The notes beneath the pieces were generated by a model that saw only the letters and a list, made by a program, of their open reading frames with translations, was not told the origin of the DNA and did not search any database. From Luteimicrobium sp042670205 (GTDB lineage Bacteria; Actinomycetota; Actinomycetes; Actinomycetales; Cellulomonadaceae): a stretch of DNA of 64,000 bases. Every line of letters starts with the position of its first letter. Position 1 is the first letter of the stretch. A program made the position numbers and the translations under genes. Location of the stretch: NCBI RefSeq assembly GCF_042670205.1, contig NZ_JBHUWD010000018.1, forward strand, positions 18,351 to 82,350. Direction: 5' to 3'. This document shows, piece by piece, positions 26,208-34,205 of the stretch.

Positions 26208-26528
26208 TCAGCCGCGCGCGGCGTGCCGCCAGTCGTGCCAGTCCCGGTTCGCGTCGTCGGGCTCCGACCACTCGAAGACCTCGTCGAGCTGGGTGTCGAC
26301 GACCGGCGGCGCGAGGTGCGAGGCGACGTTCGGGGCGCGGTCGGGGTGACGTCGCGCGAACCGCTCGGCGCGGATGTCCTGCCAGCCGGCACGGAAGTCG
26401 TTCACGAACGTGCGGAGCCCGGTCTCGGGCAGCTCGGGGTTGTCCCGACGCTCGACCCGGTGCACGGCGTAGAGCACCGCGACGGCGGCGACGAGAGCGA
26501 GGACCATCCAGAACCAGAGCTGCACCAC
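26208..26528 (-). CDS. small membrane protein of unknown function
   Basis: A 106-residue protein with one N-terminal hydrophobic segment (LWFWMVLALVAAVAVLYAV, about 4-22). It has a basic then acidic cytoplasmic part, RVERRDNPELPETGLRTFVN, and a Trp-rich end (EWSEPDDANRDWHDWRH). I do not recognise a family. The GTG at 26528 has no ribosome binding site, but GATACT, a good -10 element (26540-26535), ends six bases before it, so the mRNA may be leaderless. It lies between smc and ftsY on the same strand. Confidence 0.7.
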   Translation of the reverse strand: MVQLWFWMVLALVAAVAVLYAVHRVERRDNPELPETGLRTFVNDFRAGWQDIRAERFARRHPDRAPNVASHLAPPVVDTQLDEVFEWSEPDDANRDWHDWRHAARG

Positions 26529-26698
26529 GGTTCAAGTATCGCGGCCGGCCCTGGGGGCGCACCTCGGGCACCCTGTGCGTTTCCGAATCGATATCGACCT
26601 TCACCCGGGGCACACAACTGCTCCCGATCCGTGACCCTCCCGTGATGTGGGGGCTCCGCGTTCCCGACCTGGGGGCGCAGGGCGGGATGGGAGCGCGC

Positions 26699-26719
26699 GG
26701 TCGTGGCGTCACCACGACC
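26699..26719 (-). terminator. hairpin behind smc
   Basis: GGTCGTGG-CGTCA-CCACGACC is an 8-bp perfect stem with a 5-base loop about 50 bases after the smc stop. A further stretch, 26529-26698, holds no other recognisable element. Confidence 0.45.
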
Positions 26720-26770
26720 TGTGGTTGCGCGACAGACCCGCGGCGTCGTCGTCGAGCGGACCTCCACCAG

Positions 26771-29700
26771 CTACGCGCCGACGGGCTCCTCGGACCGCAG
26801 CCGCTGGCTGATGACCGTCGTCACGCCGTCCCCCCGCATCGTGACGCCGTAGAGGGCGTCGGCGATCTCCATGGTGCGCTTGTGGTGCGTGATGACGATG
26901 AGCTGCGAGTCGCGCTGCAGCTCGGCGAAGATCTCGAGGAGCCGTCCGAGGTTGGTGTCGTCGAGCGCGGCCTCGACCTCGTCCATGACGTAGAAGGGGC
27001 TGGGCCGGGCCTTGAAGATGGACACGAGGAGCGCGACGGCGGTGAGCGACCGCTCGCCACCGGACAGCAGGGACAGCCGCTTGACCTTCTTGCCGGCGGG
27101 TCGCGCCTCGACCTCGATGCCGGTGGCGAGCATGTCGGCCGGGTCGGTGAGGACGAGCCGCCCTTCACCGCCGGGGAAGAGCCGCGGGAAGACCTGCTCG
27201 AACTGGGCGGCGGTGTCGGCGTAGGCCTCGGTGAAGACGCGTTCGACGCGCTCGTCGATCTCCTTGACGATCTCGAGGAGGTCGGCGCGCGACTTCTTGA
27301 GGTCGGCGAGCTGCTCGGTGAGGAACGTGTGCCGTTCCTCGAGGGCGGCGAACTCCTCGAGCGCGAGGGGGTTGACGCGCCCGAGCTGGCCGAGCCGGCG
27401 TTCGGCGCTCCGGAGGCGCTTCTCCTGCTCGGCGCGGTCGTAGGGCACCTCGCGCGGGGGGACGTCGGAGCCGTCGTCGTCGGTCGCGGGCCCGGCGGGG
27501 TCGAGGACGGGGACGGTCCGGTGGGGCCCGAACTCGTCGACGAGCACCTCGGGGTCGAGGCCGAGCTCGTCGACGGCGCGCTGCTGGAGCTGTTCGACGC
27601 GGAGCTGCTGCTGGGCGCGGGCGACCTCGTCGCGGTGGGCCACGTCGGTGAGCTCGCGGAGCTCACCGGTGAGCTTCTCGACGTCGGCACGCGCGGCGAC
27701 GAGGCCGGTCTCGCGTTCGGCGCGGGCCGCCTCGGCGGCGGCGCGCTCGTCGGCGGCGTGGGTGACGGCCTGCTCGACGGCGGCGAGCGCGACGGCGGCC
27801 CCGGCCCCCACCGCCTGGGCGCGGGCAGCCTGGACGGCACGGGCCCGTTCGCGTTCGGCGGCCACGCGGCGGGCCTCGCGCTCGGCGGCGGCGGCGCGGG
27901 CGAGCGACTGGGCGCGTCCCGACAGCGCGCGGGCGCGCTCCTCGCTGGTCCGCAGCGCGAGCCGCGCCTCGGTCTCCTGCTGGCGCGCGGCGGTCGCGGC
28001 CTGCGCGCTCTCGTCGCGTCGCACGCCGGCCGCCTCGATGGCGTCCTCGGACTCCTCGGGGGCCCGCTCCGCGGCCTCGAGCCGGGCGGCGAGGGCGCTG
28101 AGCGCCTCGTCCTGCTCGACGAGCGACGACTCCGCGGTGGCGAGCCGCTCGCCGGCGCGCTCGGCCTCGGCCCGGGCGGCCCGGGCGGTGGCGCCGAGGT
28201 GCCCGAGCTCCTCGGCGACGGCGGCCAACCGCGCGTCGGACTCGTTGAGGCGGCCGAGGGTCTCCTCGTGGCGCTCGCGCGCCGCGTCCTCGGCCTGCGT
28301 GGCACCCGCGAGCTCGAACCGGGCGCGCTCCCCCGCTGCCACCGCGGCGTCCAGCGCCTGCCGGCCCTCCTCGAGCGCGGCCTGCAGGTGCAGGACACCG
28401 GGCGAGGACGCGGAGCCGCCCGCGGCGTGCGCCCCGGCGAGGAGGTCGCCACCGCGCGTCACCACACGCAGCGCGGGCTGCGCCGCGACGAGCGCGCGTC
28501 CGTGCGCGAGGTCGGGCACGACGACGACGTCCGCGAGGAGCGCCTCGAGGCCCGCGCGAGCGCCCGCGGCCGCCGTGACGACCGCGGCGGCCCAGCGGGC
28601 GCCGTCGGGCAGGGAGACGTCCGCAGGTCGCGGGACGGCCACGCCGGGGTCGCCGACGACGAGCGTCGCGCGGCCGGCGTCCTGCTCGCGCAGCCAGCGC
28701 AGGGCGTCGACCGCGACGTCGAGGGACTCGACCGCGACGGCGTCGGCGAGCGGGCCCAGCGCCGCGGCGACGGCGTCCTCGAAGCCCGGCTCGACGGCGA
28801 GCGTCGCGGCGACCGAGCCGAGCGTTCCGGGGCGGTCGCCGGACAGGAGCGCGCCCGCCCCGTCCTTGCGGTCGAGACTGAGCTCGAGCGCCTCGACGCG
28901 CGCCGACCACTGGGTGCGGTCGCGCTCGGCGGCGGCCGCCTGGTCCTTGAGCTCCGCGACCCGCGCGGACGCCGACTCGAGCGCACCGACGGCGTCCTCG
29001 TGCTCGGCGTCGAGGTCGACCTCGCCCGCCTCGTCCCCGACGACGCGCGCCTCGAGCTCGGTGAACCGTGCCCCGGCCTCGGCGCCCCGGCGCTCCGCCT
29101 CGGCCACCGCCTCCCGGAGGCGCCCGAGCTCGGCGTGCGTGGCCTCGACCCGGCTGCGCTGGGCCGCGACCTGGCCCGAGAGCCGGGCCAGGCCTTCGCG
29201 CCGGTCGGCGGACGCGCGCTGCAGCGAGGCCAGCTCGCGCTCGGCCGCGGTCGCCGCCTCCTCGGCCCCGGTCCGGGCGGCGACCGCGGCCTCGAGGGCG
29301 GCCCGGGCGAGCTCGACCTCGCTCGTGAGCTCGCGCTCGGCGTCGCGGGCCCGCTCGGCCTGCGCGTCGAGGTCGTCGGGGTCGGCGCCCCGCTGCACGG
29401 GCTCGGCCGTGCCGAGCAGGCGCAGCCGTTCCGCCGCGAGGGTCTGGGTGCCGCGCAGCCGCTCGCGCAGCGCGGACAGCCGGTAGAACGTGTCGTTCGC
29501 CTCCGCGACGGCAGGGCTGGCCGCGGCGGCCTGCTGCTCGAGCAGCGCCAGCGCCTCGCGCCCTGCGGCGAGCGCCTCCTCGACCCGGGCCTGCTGCTCC
29601 CGGAGCGCCGTCTCCCCCGCGAGGTCCTGCTCGAGCGACGCGAGCGCCTGGGCGAGGTCGTCCGCGAGGAGACGGGACCGGGCGTCGCGCACGTCGGCCT

Positions 29701-30355
29701 GGATGAACTGGGCCTTGCGCGCTACCTCGGCCTGCCGCCCGAGCGGCCCGAGCTGGCGCCGCACCTCGGCCGTGAGGTCCGCGAGCCGCGTGAGGTTGCC
29801 CTGCATCGCGTCGAGCTTGCGCACCGCCTTCTCCTTGCGCTTGCGGTGCTTGAGGACGCCCGCGGCCTCCTCGACGAACCCGCGGCGCTCCTCGGGCGTG
29901 GCCCGCAGGACGGCGTCGAGCTGGCCTTGGCCGACGACGACGTGCATCTCGCGCCCGATACCCGAGTCGGACAGCAGGTCCTGGATGTCGAGGAGCCGGC
30001 ACGACGACCCGTTGATCGCGTACTCGCTGCCGCCGCTGCGGAACAGCGTGCGGCTGATCGTCACCTCGGAGTACTCGATCGGCAGCGCGCCGTCGGCGTT
30101 GTCGATGGTGAGCGAGACCTCGGCGCGGCCGAGCGGCGGACGCCCCGCGGTCCCGGCGAAGATGACGTCCTCCATCTTGCCGCCGCGCAGCGACTTGGCG
30201 CCCTGCTCGCCCATGACCCAGGCGAGCGCGTCGACGACGTTCGACTTCCCCGAGCCGTTCGGGCCCACCACGCACGTCACGCCGGGCTCGAACCGCAGCG
30301 TCGTCGCCGACGCGAACGACTTGAAGCCGCGGAGCGTGAGGGTCTTGAGGTGCAC
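26771..30355 (-). CDS. smc: chromosome segregation protein SMC
   Basis: An ATPase that loads with ScpAB at ParB/parS sites and aligns chromosome arms. Walker A GPNGSGKSNVVDALAWVMGE is at residues 31-50. Two long coiled coils (about 170-500 and 680-1020) flank a hinge (about 510-670), which starts DGAGALLSGDRPGTLGSV. The signature LSGGERSLTAVALLVSIF and Walker B YVMDEVEAALDD lie near the C-terminus. Its 1194 residues are normal. The start is GTG at 30355 (VHLKTLTLRGFKSFA). Confidence 0.97.
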   Translation of the reverse strand: MHLKTLTLRGFKSFASATTLRFEPGVTCVVGPNGSGKSNVVDALAWVMGEQGAKSLRGGKMEDVIFAGTAGRPPLGRAEVSLTIDNADGALPIEYSEVTISRTLFRSGGSEYAINGSSCRLLDIQDLLSDSGIGREMHVVVGQGQLDAVLRATPEERRGFVEEAAGVLKHRKRKEKAVRKLDAMQGNLTRLADLTAEVRRQLGPLGRQAEVARKAQFIQADVRDARSRLLADDLAQALASLEQDLAGETALREQQARVEEALAAGREALALLEQQAAAASPAVAEANDTFYRLSALRERLRGTQTLAAERLRLLGTAEPVQRGADPDDLDAQAERARDAERELTSEVELARAALEAAVAARTGAEEAATAAERELASLQRASADRREGLARLSGQVAAQRSRVEATHAELGRLREAVAEAERRGAEAGARFTELEARVVGDEAGEVDLDAEHEDAVGALESASARVAELKDQAAAAERDRTQWSARVEALELSLDRKDGAGALLSGDRPGTLGSVAATLAVEPGFEDAVAAALGPLADAVAVESLDVAVDALRWLREQDAGRATLVVGDPGVAVPRPADVSLPDGARWAAAVVTAAAGARAGLEALLADVVVVPDLAHGRALVAAQPALRVVTRGGDLLAGAHAAGGSASSPGVLHLQAALEEGRQALDAAVAAGERARFELAGATQAEDAARERHEETLGRLNESDARLAAVAEELGHLGATARAARAEAERAGERLATAESSLVEQDEALSALAARLEAAERAPEESEDAIEAAGVRRDESAQAATAARQQETEARLALRTSEERARALSGRAQSLARAAAAEREARRVAAERERARAVQAARAQAVGAGAAVALAAVEQAVTHAADERAAAEAARAERETGLVAARADVEKLTGELRELTDVAHRDEVARAQQQLRVEQLQQRAVDELGLDPEVLVDEFGPHRTVPVLDPAGPATDDDGSDVPPREVPYDRAEQEKRLRSAERRLGQLGRVNPLALEEFAALEERHTFLTEQLADLKKSRADLLEIVKEIDERVERVFTEAYADTAAQFEQVFPRLFPGGEGRLVLTDPADMLATGIEVEARPAGKKVKRLSLLSGGERSLTAVALLVSIFKARPSPFYVMDEVEAALDDTNLGRLLEIFAELQRDSQLIVITHHKRTMEIADALYGVTMRGDGVTTVISQRLRSEEPVGA

Positions 30356-30439
30356 GACGCCGAGCCTAGTTCGGGAGCCGCGGGATTCCGGGGACCTCGG
30401 CCCCGGGCCGGGTCGCCGGCGCCTCCGTCGACCGGTGCG

Positions 30440-30874
30440 TCACAGGCCGGGGAACCAGAGCCCGATCTCGCGCTCGGCCGACTCGGTCGAGTCCGAGCCG
30501 TGGACGAGGTTCTGCTGCACCTTGAGGCCCCAGTCGCGGCCGAGGTCGCCCCGGATCGTGCCGGGCGCGGCGGCGGTCGGGTCGGTCGCGCCGGCGAGCG
30601 AGCGGAAGCCGGCGATCACGCCCTGGCCCTCCGCGACGACGGCGACGACGGGCCCGGACTTCATGAACTCGACGAGCGGGCCGTAGAAGGGCTTGCCCTC
30701 GTGCTCGGCGTAGTGCGCCGCGAGGAGGTCGTCGGAGGCGGTGAGCAGCTGGACGGCTGCGAGCGTGTAGCCCTTGGCCTCGACCCGGCGCAGGATCTCC
30801 CCCACGAGGCCGCGGCGGACGCCGTCGGGCTTGACGAGGACGAGGGTGCGTTCGGTGCTGTTCGGCGTGCTCAT
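30440..30874 (-). CDS. ndk: nucleoside diphosphate kinase
   Basis: It transfers gamma phosphate among NTPs and dNTPs via a phospho-His. The 144-residue protein has TLVLVKPDGVRRGLVGEIL near residue 10 and active His125 in the motif NLVHGSDSTESAEREI. ATG at 30874 is used; the GTG at 30883 would add three residues. It follows the DUF4233 gene by 54 bp on the minus strand, a conserved actinobacterial neighbourhood. Confidence 0.96.
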   Translation of the reverse strand: MSTPNSTERTLVLVKPDGVRRGLVGEILRRVEAKGYTLAAVQLLTASDDLLAAHYAEHEGKPFYGPLVEFMKSGPVVAVVAEGQGVIAGFRSLAGATDPTAAAPGTIRGDLGRDWGLKVQQNLVHGSDSTESAEREIGLWFPGL

Positions 30875-30928
30875 GGGCCACACCCTACCGGCGCGGCGGG
30901 CCTGTCCCGCCCGCGGCGGACGCCGCCG

Positions 30929-31468
30929 TCAGTCCGCCGTCGTGTCGCTCGACGAGCGCGTGCCACGCACCCGCGGCGGCACGTTGGGGGCGGTCTCCGG
31001 GTGCTCGGCGTCGTAGGCAGCGCGCTCCGCGTCGACCCGTCCCCCGAGCCGCAGCGCGGCCACCCAGAGCACGGCGAAGATCCCACCGGCGAGGAACATG
31101 AACGGCACCGCGAGGCCCCCGGCGATGACCGGGACCTGGACGACCGTCCCCGCGACGTAGCCGCCCGGACGCGTCACGAGACGGGACAGGACGAGCAGGA
31201 CGACCGAGAGCACGAGCCCGATGGTCCAGATCACCGCGCCGCTCGGCGGGTCGAACAGCGGCCACGCGTTCGGGACCGTCCGCAGGCCGTACGCCACGAG
31301 GGTGCAGAAGAACACGACGAACGCCTCGAGCAGCAGCACCGTCTGGGTGAACTGCGGCTTGGCGGGGGCGCGCGGCTTGATCCGGTCGCCCGGGAGCGGC
31401 ACGTCCTTGGGCAGGGTGCGGCGCTGGGGCTCGGGCCGCGCGGGGCCGTCGGAGGAGGTGCTGCTCAC
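30929..31468 (-). CDS. DUF4233 membrane protein
   Basis: A 179-residue protein with about four hydrophobic segments between residues 45 and 140 (for example LLLEAFVVFFCTLVAYGL and GAVIWTIGLVLSVVLLVLS), a basic N-terminus and an acidic Pro-rich tail. The family has no known function. In most actinobacteria it lies directly after folC and before ndk; here it still precedes ndk, but folC is 2.7 kb upstream behind the dha operon. Its start lies near the inverted repeat 31505-31546. Confidence 0.85.
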   Translation of the reverse strand: MSSTSSDGPARPEPQRRTLPKDVPLPGDRIKPRAPAKPQFTQTVLLLEAFVVFFCTLVAYGLRTVPNAWPLFDPPSGAVIWTIGLVLSVVLLVLSRLVTRPGGYVAGTVVQVPVIAGGLAVPFMFLAGGIFAVLWVAALRLGGRVDAERAAYDAEHPETAPNVPPRVRGTRSSSDTTAD

Positions 31469-31504
31469 GCCTCCAGGATACGTGGCCCACCCGCCGCCCG
31501 GAGT

Positions 31505-31546
31505 TGTCAGAACCTCGCGGCAGCAGGGTGCCGTGAGGTTCTGACA
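31505..31546 (-). terminator. 12-bp inverted repeat between dhaM and DUF4233
   Basis: TGTCAGAACCTC (31505-31516) and GAGGTTCTGACA (31535-31546) match perfectly around an 18-base loop, 15 bases after the dhaM stop. It is the lowest-GC stem seen in this part of the window. It may be the dha terminator or mark the edge of the dha insertion. Confidence 0.6.
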
Positions 31547-31561
31547 GGTCGGTGCGCGTGC

Positions 31562-32320
31562 TCAGGCCTCGCCGAAACCGCCTTCGATCGCTCCCGTCAC
31601 GGCGTCGAGCGCGGCACCCGCCTCGGGGCCGCTCGCGGTGACCTCGACCTCCTGGCCGCCGGTGGCGCCGAGCGCCATGAGCTCCAGCACGCTGGCCGCC
31701 TCGACCCCGCCGACCGTGACCTCGGCGTCGAAGCCGGACGCCGTCCGAGCCAGCTCGGCCGCGGGGCGCGCGTGCAGCCCGAGGGGGTTGCGGATCGTCA
31801 CCGTCCGGCGCAGCACCTCGGCGGCCGCACCGGGGGCGCCCGGGCCCGCTTCGCCGCCACCCTCGACGGGCGGCACCGCGGGCGGCGGGCCGGGGCTCGG
31901 CGTCGGCACGAACGTCCTGCCCGCGTCCTCGGCGACGCGCAGCACCTCGTCGGCGTGCGCTCCCCCGTTCGCCGACACCGCGGCCGCGACGGCCCCCTCG
32001 ACGAACGGCGCGGTGGCCAGGTGGACGCGCGCGGCGTCGTCGGGCTCGAGGAACTCGACCACCGACTCGACCGTGAGGATCGCGGACCCGAGGTCGGCGA
32101 GCACGACGACGCCGTCCGCCGCCGCCAACGCCCGCCGCAGGGCTTCCTGGACCCGGTCGAAGTCCGTACCCAGGCCGCCGTCGGGCAGGCCGCCCGCGGC
32201 CTCGATCAGGACGGCCGGCGCCATCTGCCCCGCGAGCCGGGCCGTGCCGCGTGCGAGCTCGTCGGCGTGCGAGACGAGGACGAGCGCGGTCGGGGTACGG
32301 GCCGCGCCCGGAGCCGTCAC
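31562..32320 (-). CDS. dhaM: PTS-dependent dihydroxyacetone kinase, phosphotransferase subunit DhaM (EIIA-HPr fusion)
   Basis: It passes phosphate from the PTS to the ADP on DhaL. It has two domains. The first, an EIIA-Man-like domain (1-130), has the phospho-His18 in VLVSHADELARG. A Pro/Gly linker (138-168) leads to an HPr domain with His183 in RNPLGLHARPAAEL and Ser210 at the regulatory position in AASVLELMALG. The EI-like third domain of E. coli DhaM is absent, so general EI must supply phosphate. Its GTG overlaps the dhaL stop (GTGA). Confidence 0.94.
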   Translation of the reverse strand: MTAPGAARTPTALVLVSHADELARGTARLAGQMAPAVLIEAAGGLPDGGLGTDFDRVQEALRRALAAADGVVVLADLGSAILTVESVVEFLEPDDAARVHLATAPFVEGAVAAAVSANGGAHADEVLRVAEDAGRTFVPTPSPGPPPAVPPVEGGGEAGPGAPGAAAEVLRRTVTIRNPLGLHARPAAELARTASGFDAEVTVGGVEAASVLELMALGATGGQEVEVTASGPEAGAALDAVTGAIEGGFGEA

Positions 32321-32985
32321 GATTCGGGCTCCGACGACGTCGCCGCGCCCTCGGTCTGCGAGGCCGTCACGCCCGCCGCGAGGACGAGCGCGGTGGACGT
32401 GGCGCCCGGGTCCTGGTGCCCGATGCTGCGCTCGCCCAGGTAGCTTGCCCTGCCCTTCGTCGCGAGGAGCGGGATGGTGGCCTCGGCCCCCTGCTGGGCC
32501 GCCTCGGCGGCCGCCGCGAACACGGCACGGGCGTCGCCGCCGGCGTCCGCGGCCCCGACCGCGGCCTGCACCGCCGGGCTCAGCGCGTCGACCATCGTCT
32601 TCTCGCCGACGGTCGCCTTGCCCCGCGCCTGAACCCCCTCGAGCGCGCCCTCGAGGACGGCCACCACCCCGCGACCGTCGAGCTCGGGCAGGTCGGCGAC
32701 CTTCGCTGCACGCAGGAACGCCGTCCCGTACAGCGGGCCGGCCGCCCCGCCGACCGTCGACATGAGCGTCGTCGCGACGAGCTTCAGCACGTCCGAGACG
32801 TGCGCCGGCGGCTCCGGCAGCGCATCCAGCTTCGCGACCACCGCCGTGAACCCGCGGTTCATGTTCTCGCCGTGGTCGCCGTCACCGATCTGCCGGTCGA
32901 GCTCGGTGAGCTCGTCCTTGTGCTCAGCGATGCTGCGGGCCGTCTCCCGGACCCAGCGTTCCGCCCAAGCCACGTCAGCCGCCAT
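32317..32985 (-). CDS. dhaL: dihydroxyacetone kinase subunit DhaL
   Basis: It holds ADP as a fixed cofactor and phosphorylates dihydroxyacetone bound to DhaK. The motif LDRQIGDGDHGENMNRGF (residues about 28-45) supplies the Asp residues that bind two Mg ions. TLMSTVGGAAGPLYGTAF, then GEKTMVDALSPA and SYLGERSIGHQDPGA complete the site. Its 222 residues are usual. ATG 32985 has GAGGAGGG 5-7 nt upstream. Only 65 bp separate it from dhaK. Confidence 0.95.
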   Translation of the reverse strand: MAADVAWAERWVRETARSIAEHKDELTELDRQIGDGDHGENMNRGFTAVVAKLDALPEPPAHVSDVLKLVATTLMSTVGGAAGPLYGTAFLRAAKVADLPELDGRGVVAVLEGALEGVQARGKATVGEKTMVDALSPAVQAAVGAADAGGDARAVFAAAAEAAQQGAEATIPLLATKGRASYLGERSIGHQDPGATSTALVLAAGVTASQTEGAATSSEPES

Positions 32986-33050
32986 GCCGCCCTCCTCGTA
33001 CTCGTCGTCCGCTCTCGCCTGCTCCGGGGTACCAGCGTGGCCCGCCGGCG

Positions 33051-34046
33051 TCACCAGCGCAGCGCGGCCGTGTGGACCGGGGCGTCCCACAGGGTCGTGA
33101 GCTCGTCGTCGAGCCGCAGGACGGTCACCGACGCGCCCTGCATCTCGAGCGACGTCACGTAGTTGCCGACCAGCGAGCGCGCGACGACGACACCACGTGC
33201 CTCGAGCAGCTTGCGCGCCTGACGATAGACGACGTACAGCTCCGACGACGGCGTCCCGCCCATGCCGTTGACGAACAGCAGCACGTTCTCGCCGCTGGAG
33301 ATCTGGAGGTCGTCGGCGACGGGGTCGAGGAGACGCTGCGTGATCGCGTCCGCGGGCTCGAGCTTGATCCGGTGCCGACCCGGCTCGCCGTGGATCCCGA
33401 TGCCGATCTCCACCTCGTCGTCCGGGAGGTCGAAGCTCGGCTTGCCTGACGCGGGCACCGTGCACGCGGTCAGCGCGACGCCCATCGAGCGCACGTTGGC
33501 GTTGACCCGCGTCGCGACCGCGGCCACGCCGGCCAGGTCGTCCCCGCGGTCCGCCGCCGCGCCCGCGATCTTCTCGACGCACACCGTCCCCGCCACGCCG
33601 CGGCGGCCCGCCGTGTAGAGCGAGTCCTCGACGGCCACGTCGTCGTTCACGACGACGCTCGCCACCTCGACGTCCTCGGCCTCCGCGAGCTCGACAGCGG
33701 TCTCGAAGTTCAGGACGTCGCCCGTGTAGTTCTTCACGATCGCCAGGACGCCCGCACCGCCGTTCGCCGCGACGAACGCCGGGGCGATCTGGTCCGGCGT
33801 CGGCGACGTGAACACCGCGCCCGGGACGGCCGCGTCGAGCATGCCCTGCCCGACGAAGCCGGCGTGCAGCGGCTCGTGGCCCGAGCCGCCCCCGGACACC
33901 AGGCCCACCTTGCCCGCGACGGCACCGCCCGCCCGCGAGACGTAGATGGGGTCGTAGTGGGCCTCGACGATGTCGGCGTGCGCCGCGACGAAGCCCTCGA
34001 CGGACTCGACGACGGCGTTCGCGGGATCGTTCAGCAGCTTCTTCAC
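33051..34046 (-). CDS. dhaK: dihydroxyacetone kinase subunit DhaK
   Basis: It binds dihydroxyacetone covalently as a hemiaminal at His219 (GIHGEPGRHR). SGGGSGHEPLHAGFVGQGML and IVKNYTGDVLNFETA are standard. The 331 residues start at GTG 34046 (VKKLLNDPANAVVESVEGF), with GGAGG about 11 nt upstream. The reading frame continues upstream to 34151, but that part is not conserved. It is the first gene of dhaKLM; the product DHAP enters glycolysis. No glycerol dehydrogenase or regulator gene lies next to it. Confidence 0.95.
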   Translation of the reverse strand: MKKLLNDPANAVVESVEGFVAAHADIVEAHYDPIYVSRAGGAVAGKVGLVSGGGSGHEPLHAGFVGQGMLDAAVPGAVFTSPTPDQIAPAFVAANGGAGVLAIVKNYTGDVLNFETAVELAEAEDVEVASVVVNDDVAVEDSLYTAGRRGVAGTVCVEKIAGAAADRGDDLAGVAAVATRVNANVRSMGVALTACTVPASGKPSFDLPDDEVEIGIGIHGEPGRHRIKLEPADAITQRLLDPVADDLQISSGENVLLFVNGMGGTPSSELYVVYRQARKLLEARGVVVARSLVGNYVTSLEMQGASVTVLRLDDELTTLWDAPVHTAALRW

Positions 34047-34157
34047 TGTGCTCGTCCTCCGTGACAGGGCCTCGAGCGCCCCGGAGGTCTCCGGGACGAC
34101 GTCGTCGGCGGTGCGCCGCCCCCGTTCGTGCCCGCCGCCTGGCACCATCAAACACCG

Positions 34158-34179
34158 GCGCGCGCGTCCGCGCGCGCCA
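34158..34179. terminator. 22-bp GC palindrome between folC and dhaK
   Basis: GGCGCGCGCG-TC-CGCGCGCGCC: a 10-bp perfect stem about 26 bases beyond the folC stop. It is probably the folC terminator; such a strict palindrome could also be an operator for dhaK, which starts 112 bases away. Confidence 0.5.
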
Positions 34180-34205
34180 CCTGGGAGAACGTGCAGCGAG
34201 GCCGC

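Noticed and set aside
24863..32443. Very long plus-strand reading frame of more than 2,500 codons
   Set aside because: It is an antisense shadow of ftsY, smc, ndk, DUF4233 and dhaM in very GC-rich DNA. Its translation is Arg/Gly/Leu-rich, with no known domain. The real genes on the other strand have clear motifs.
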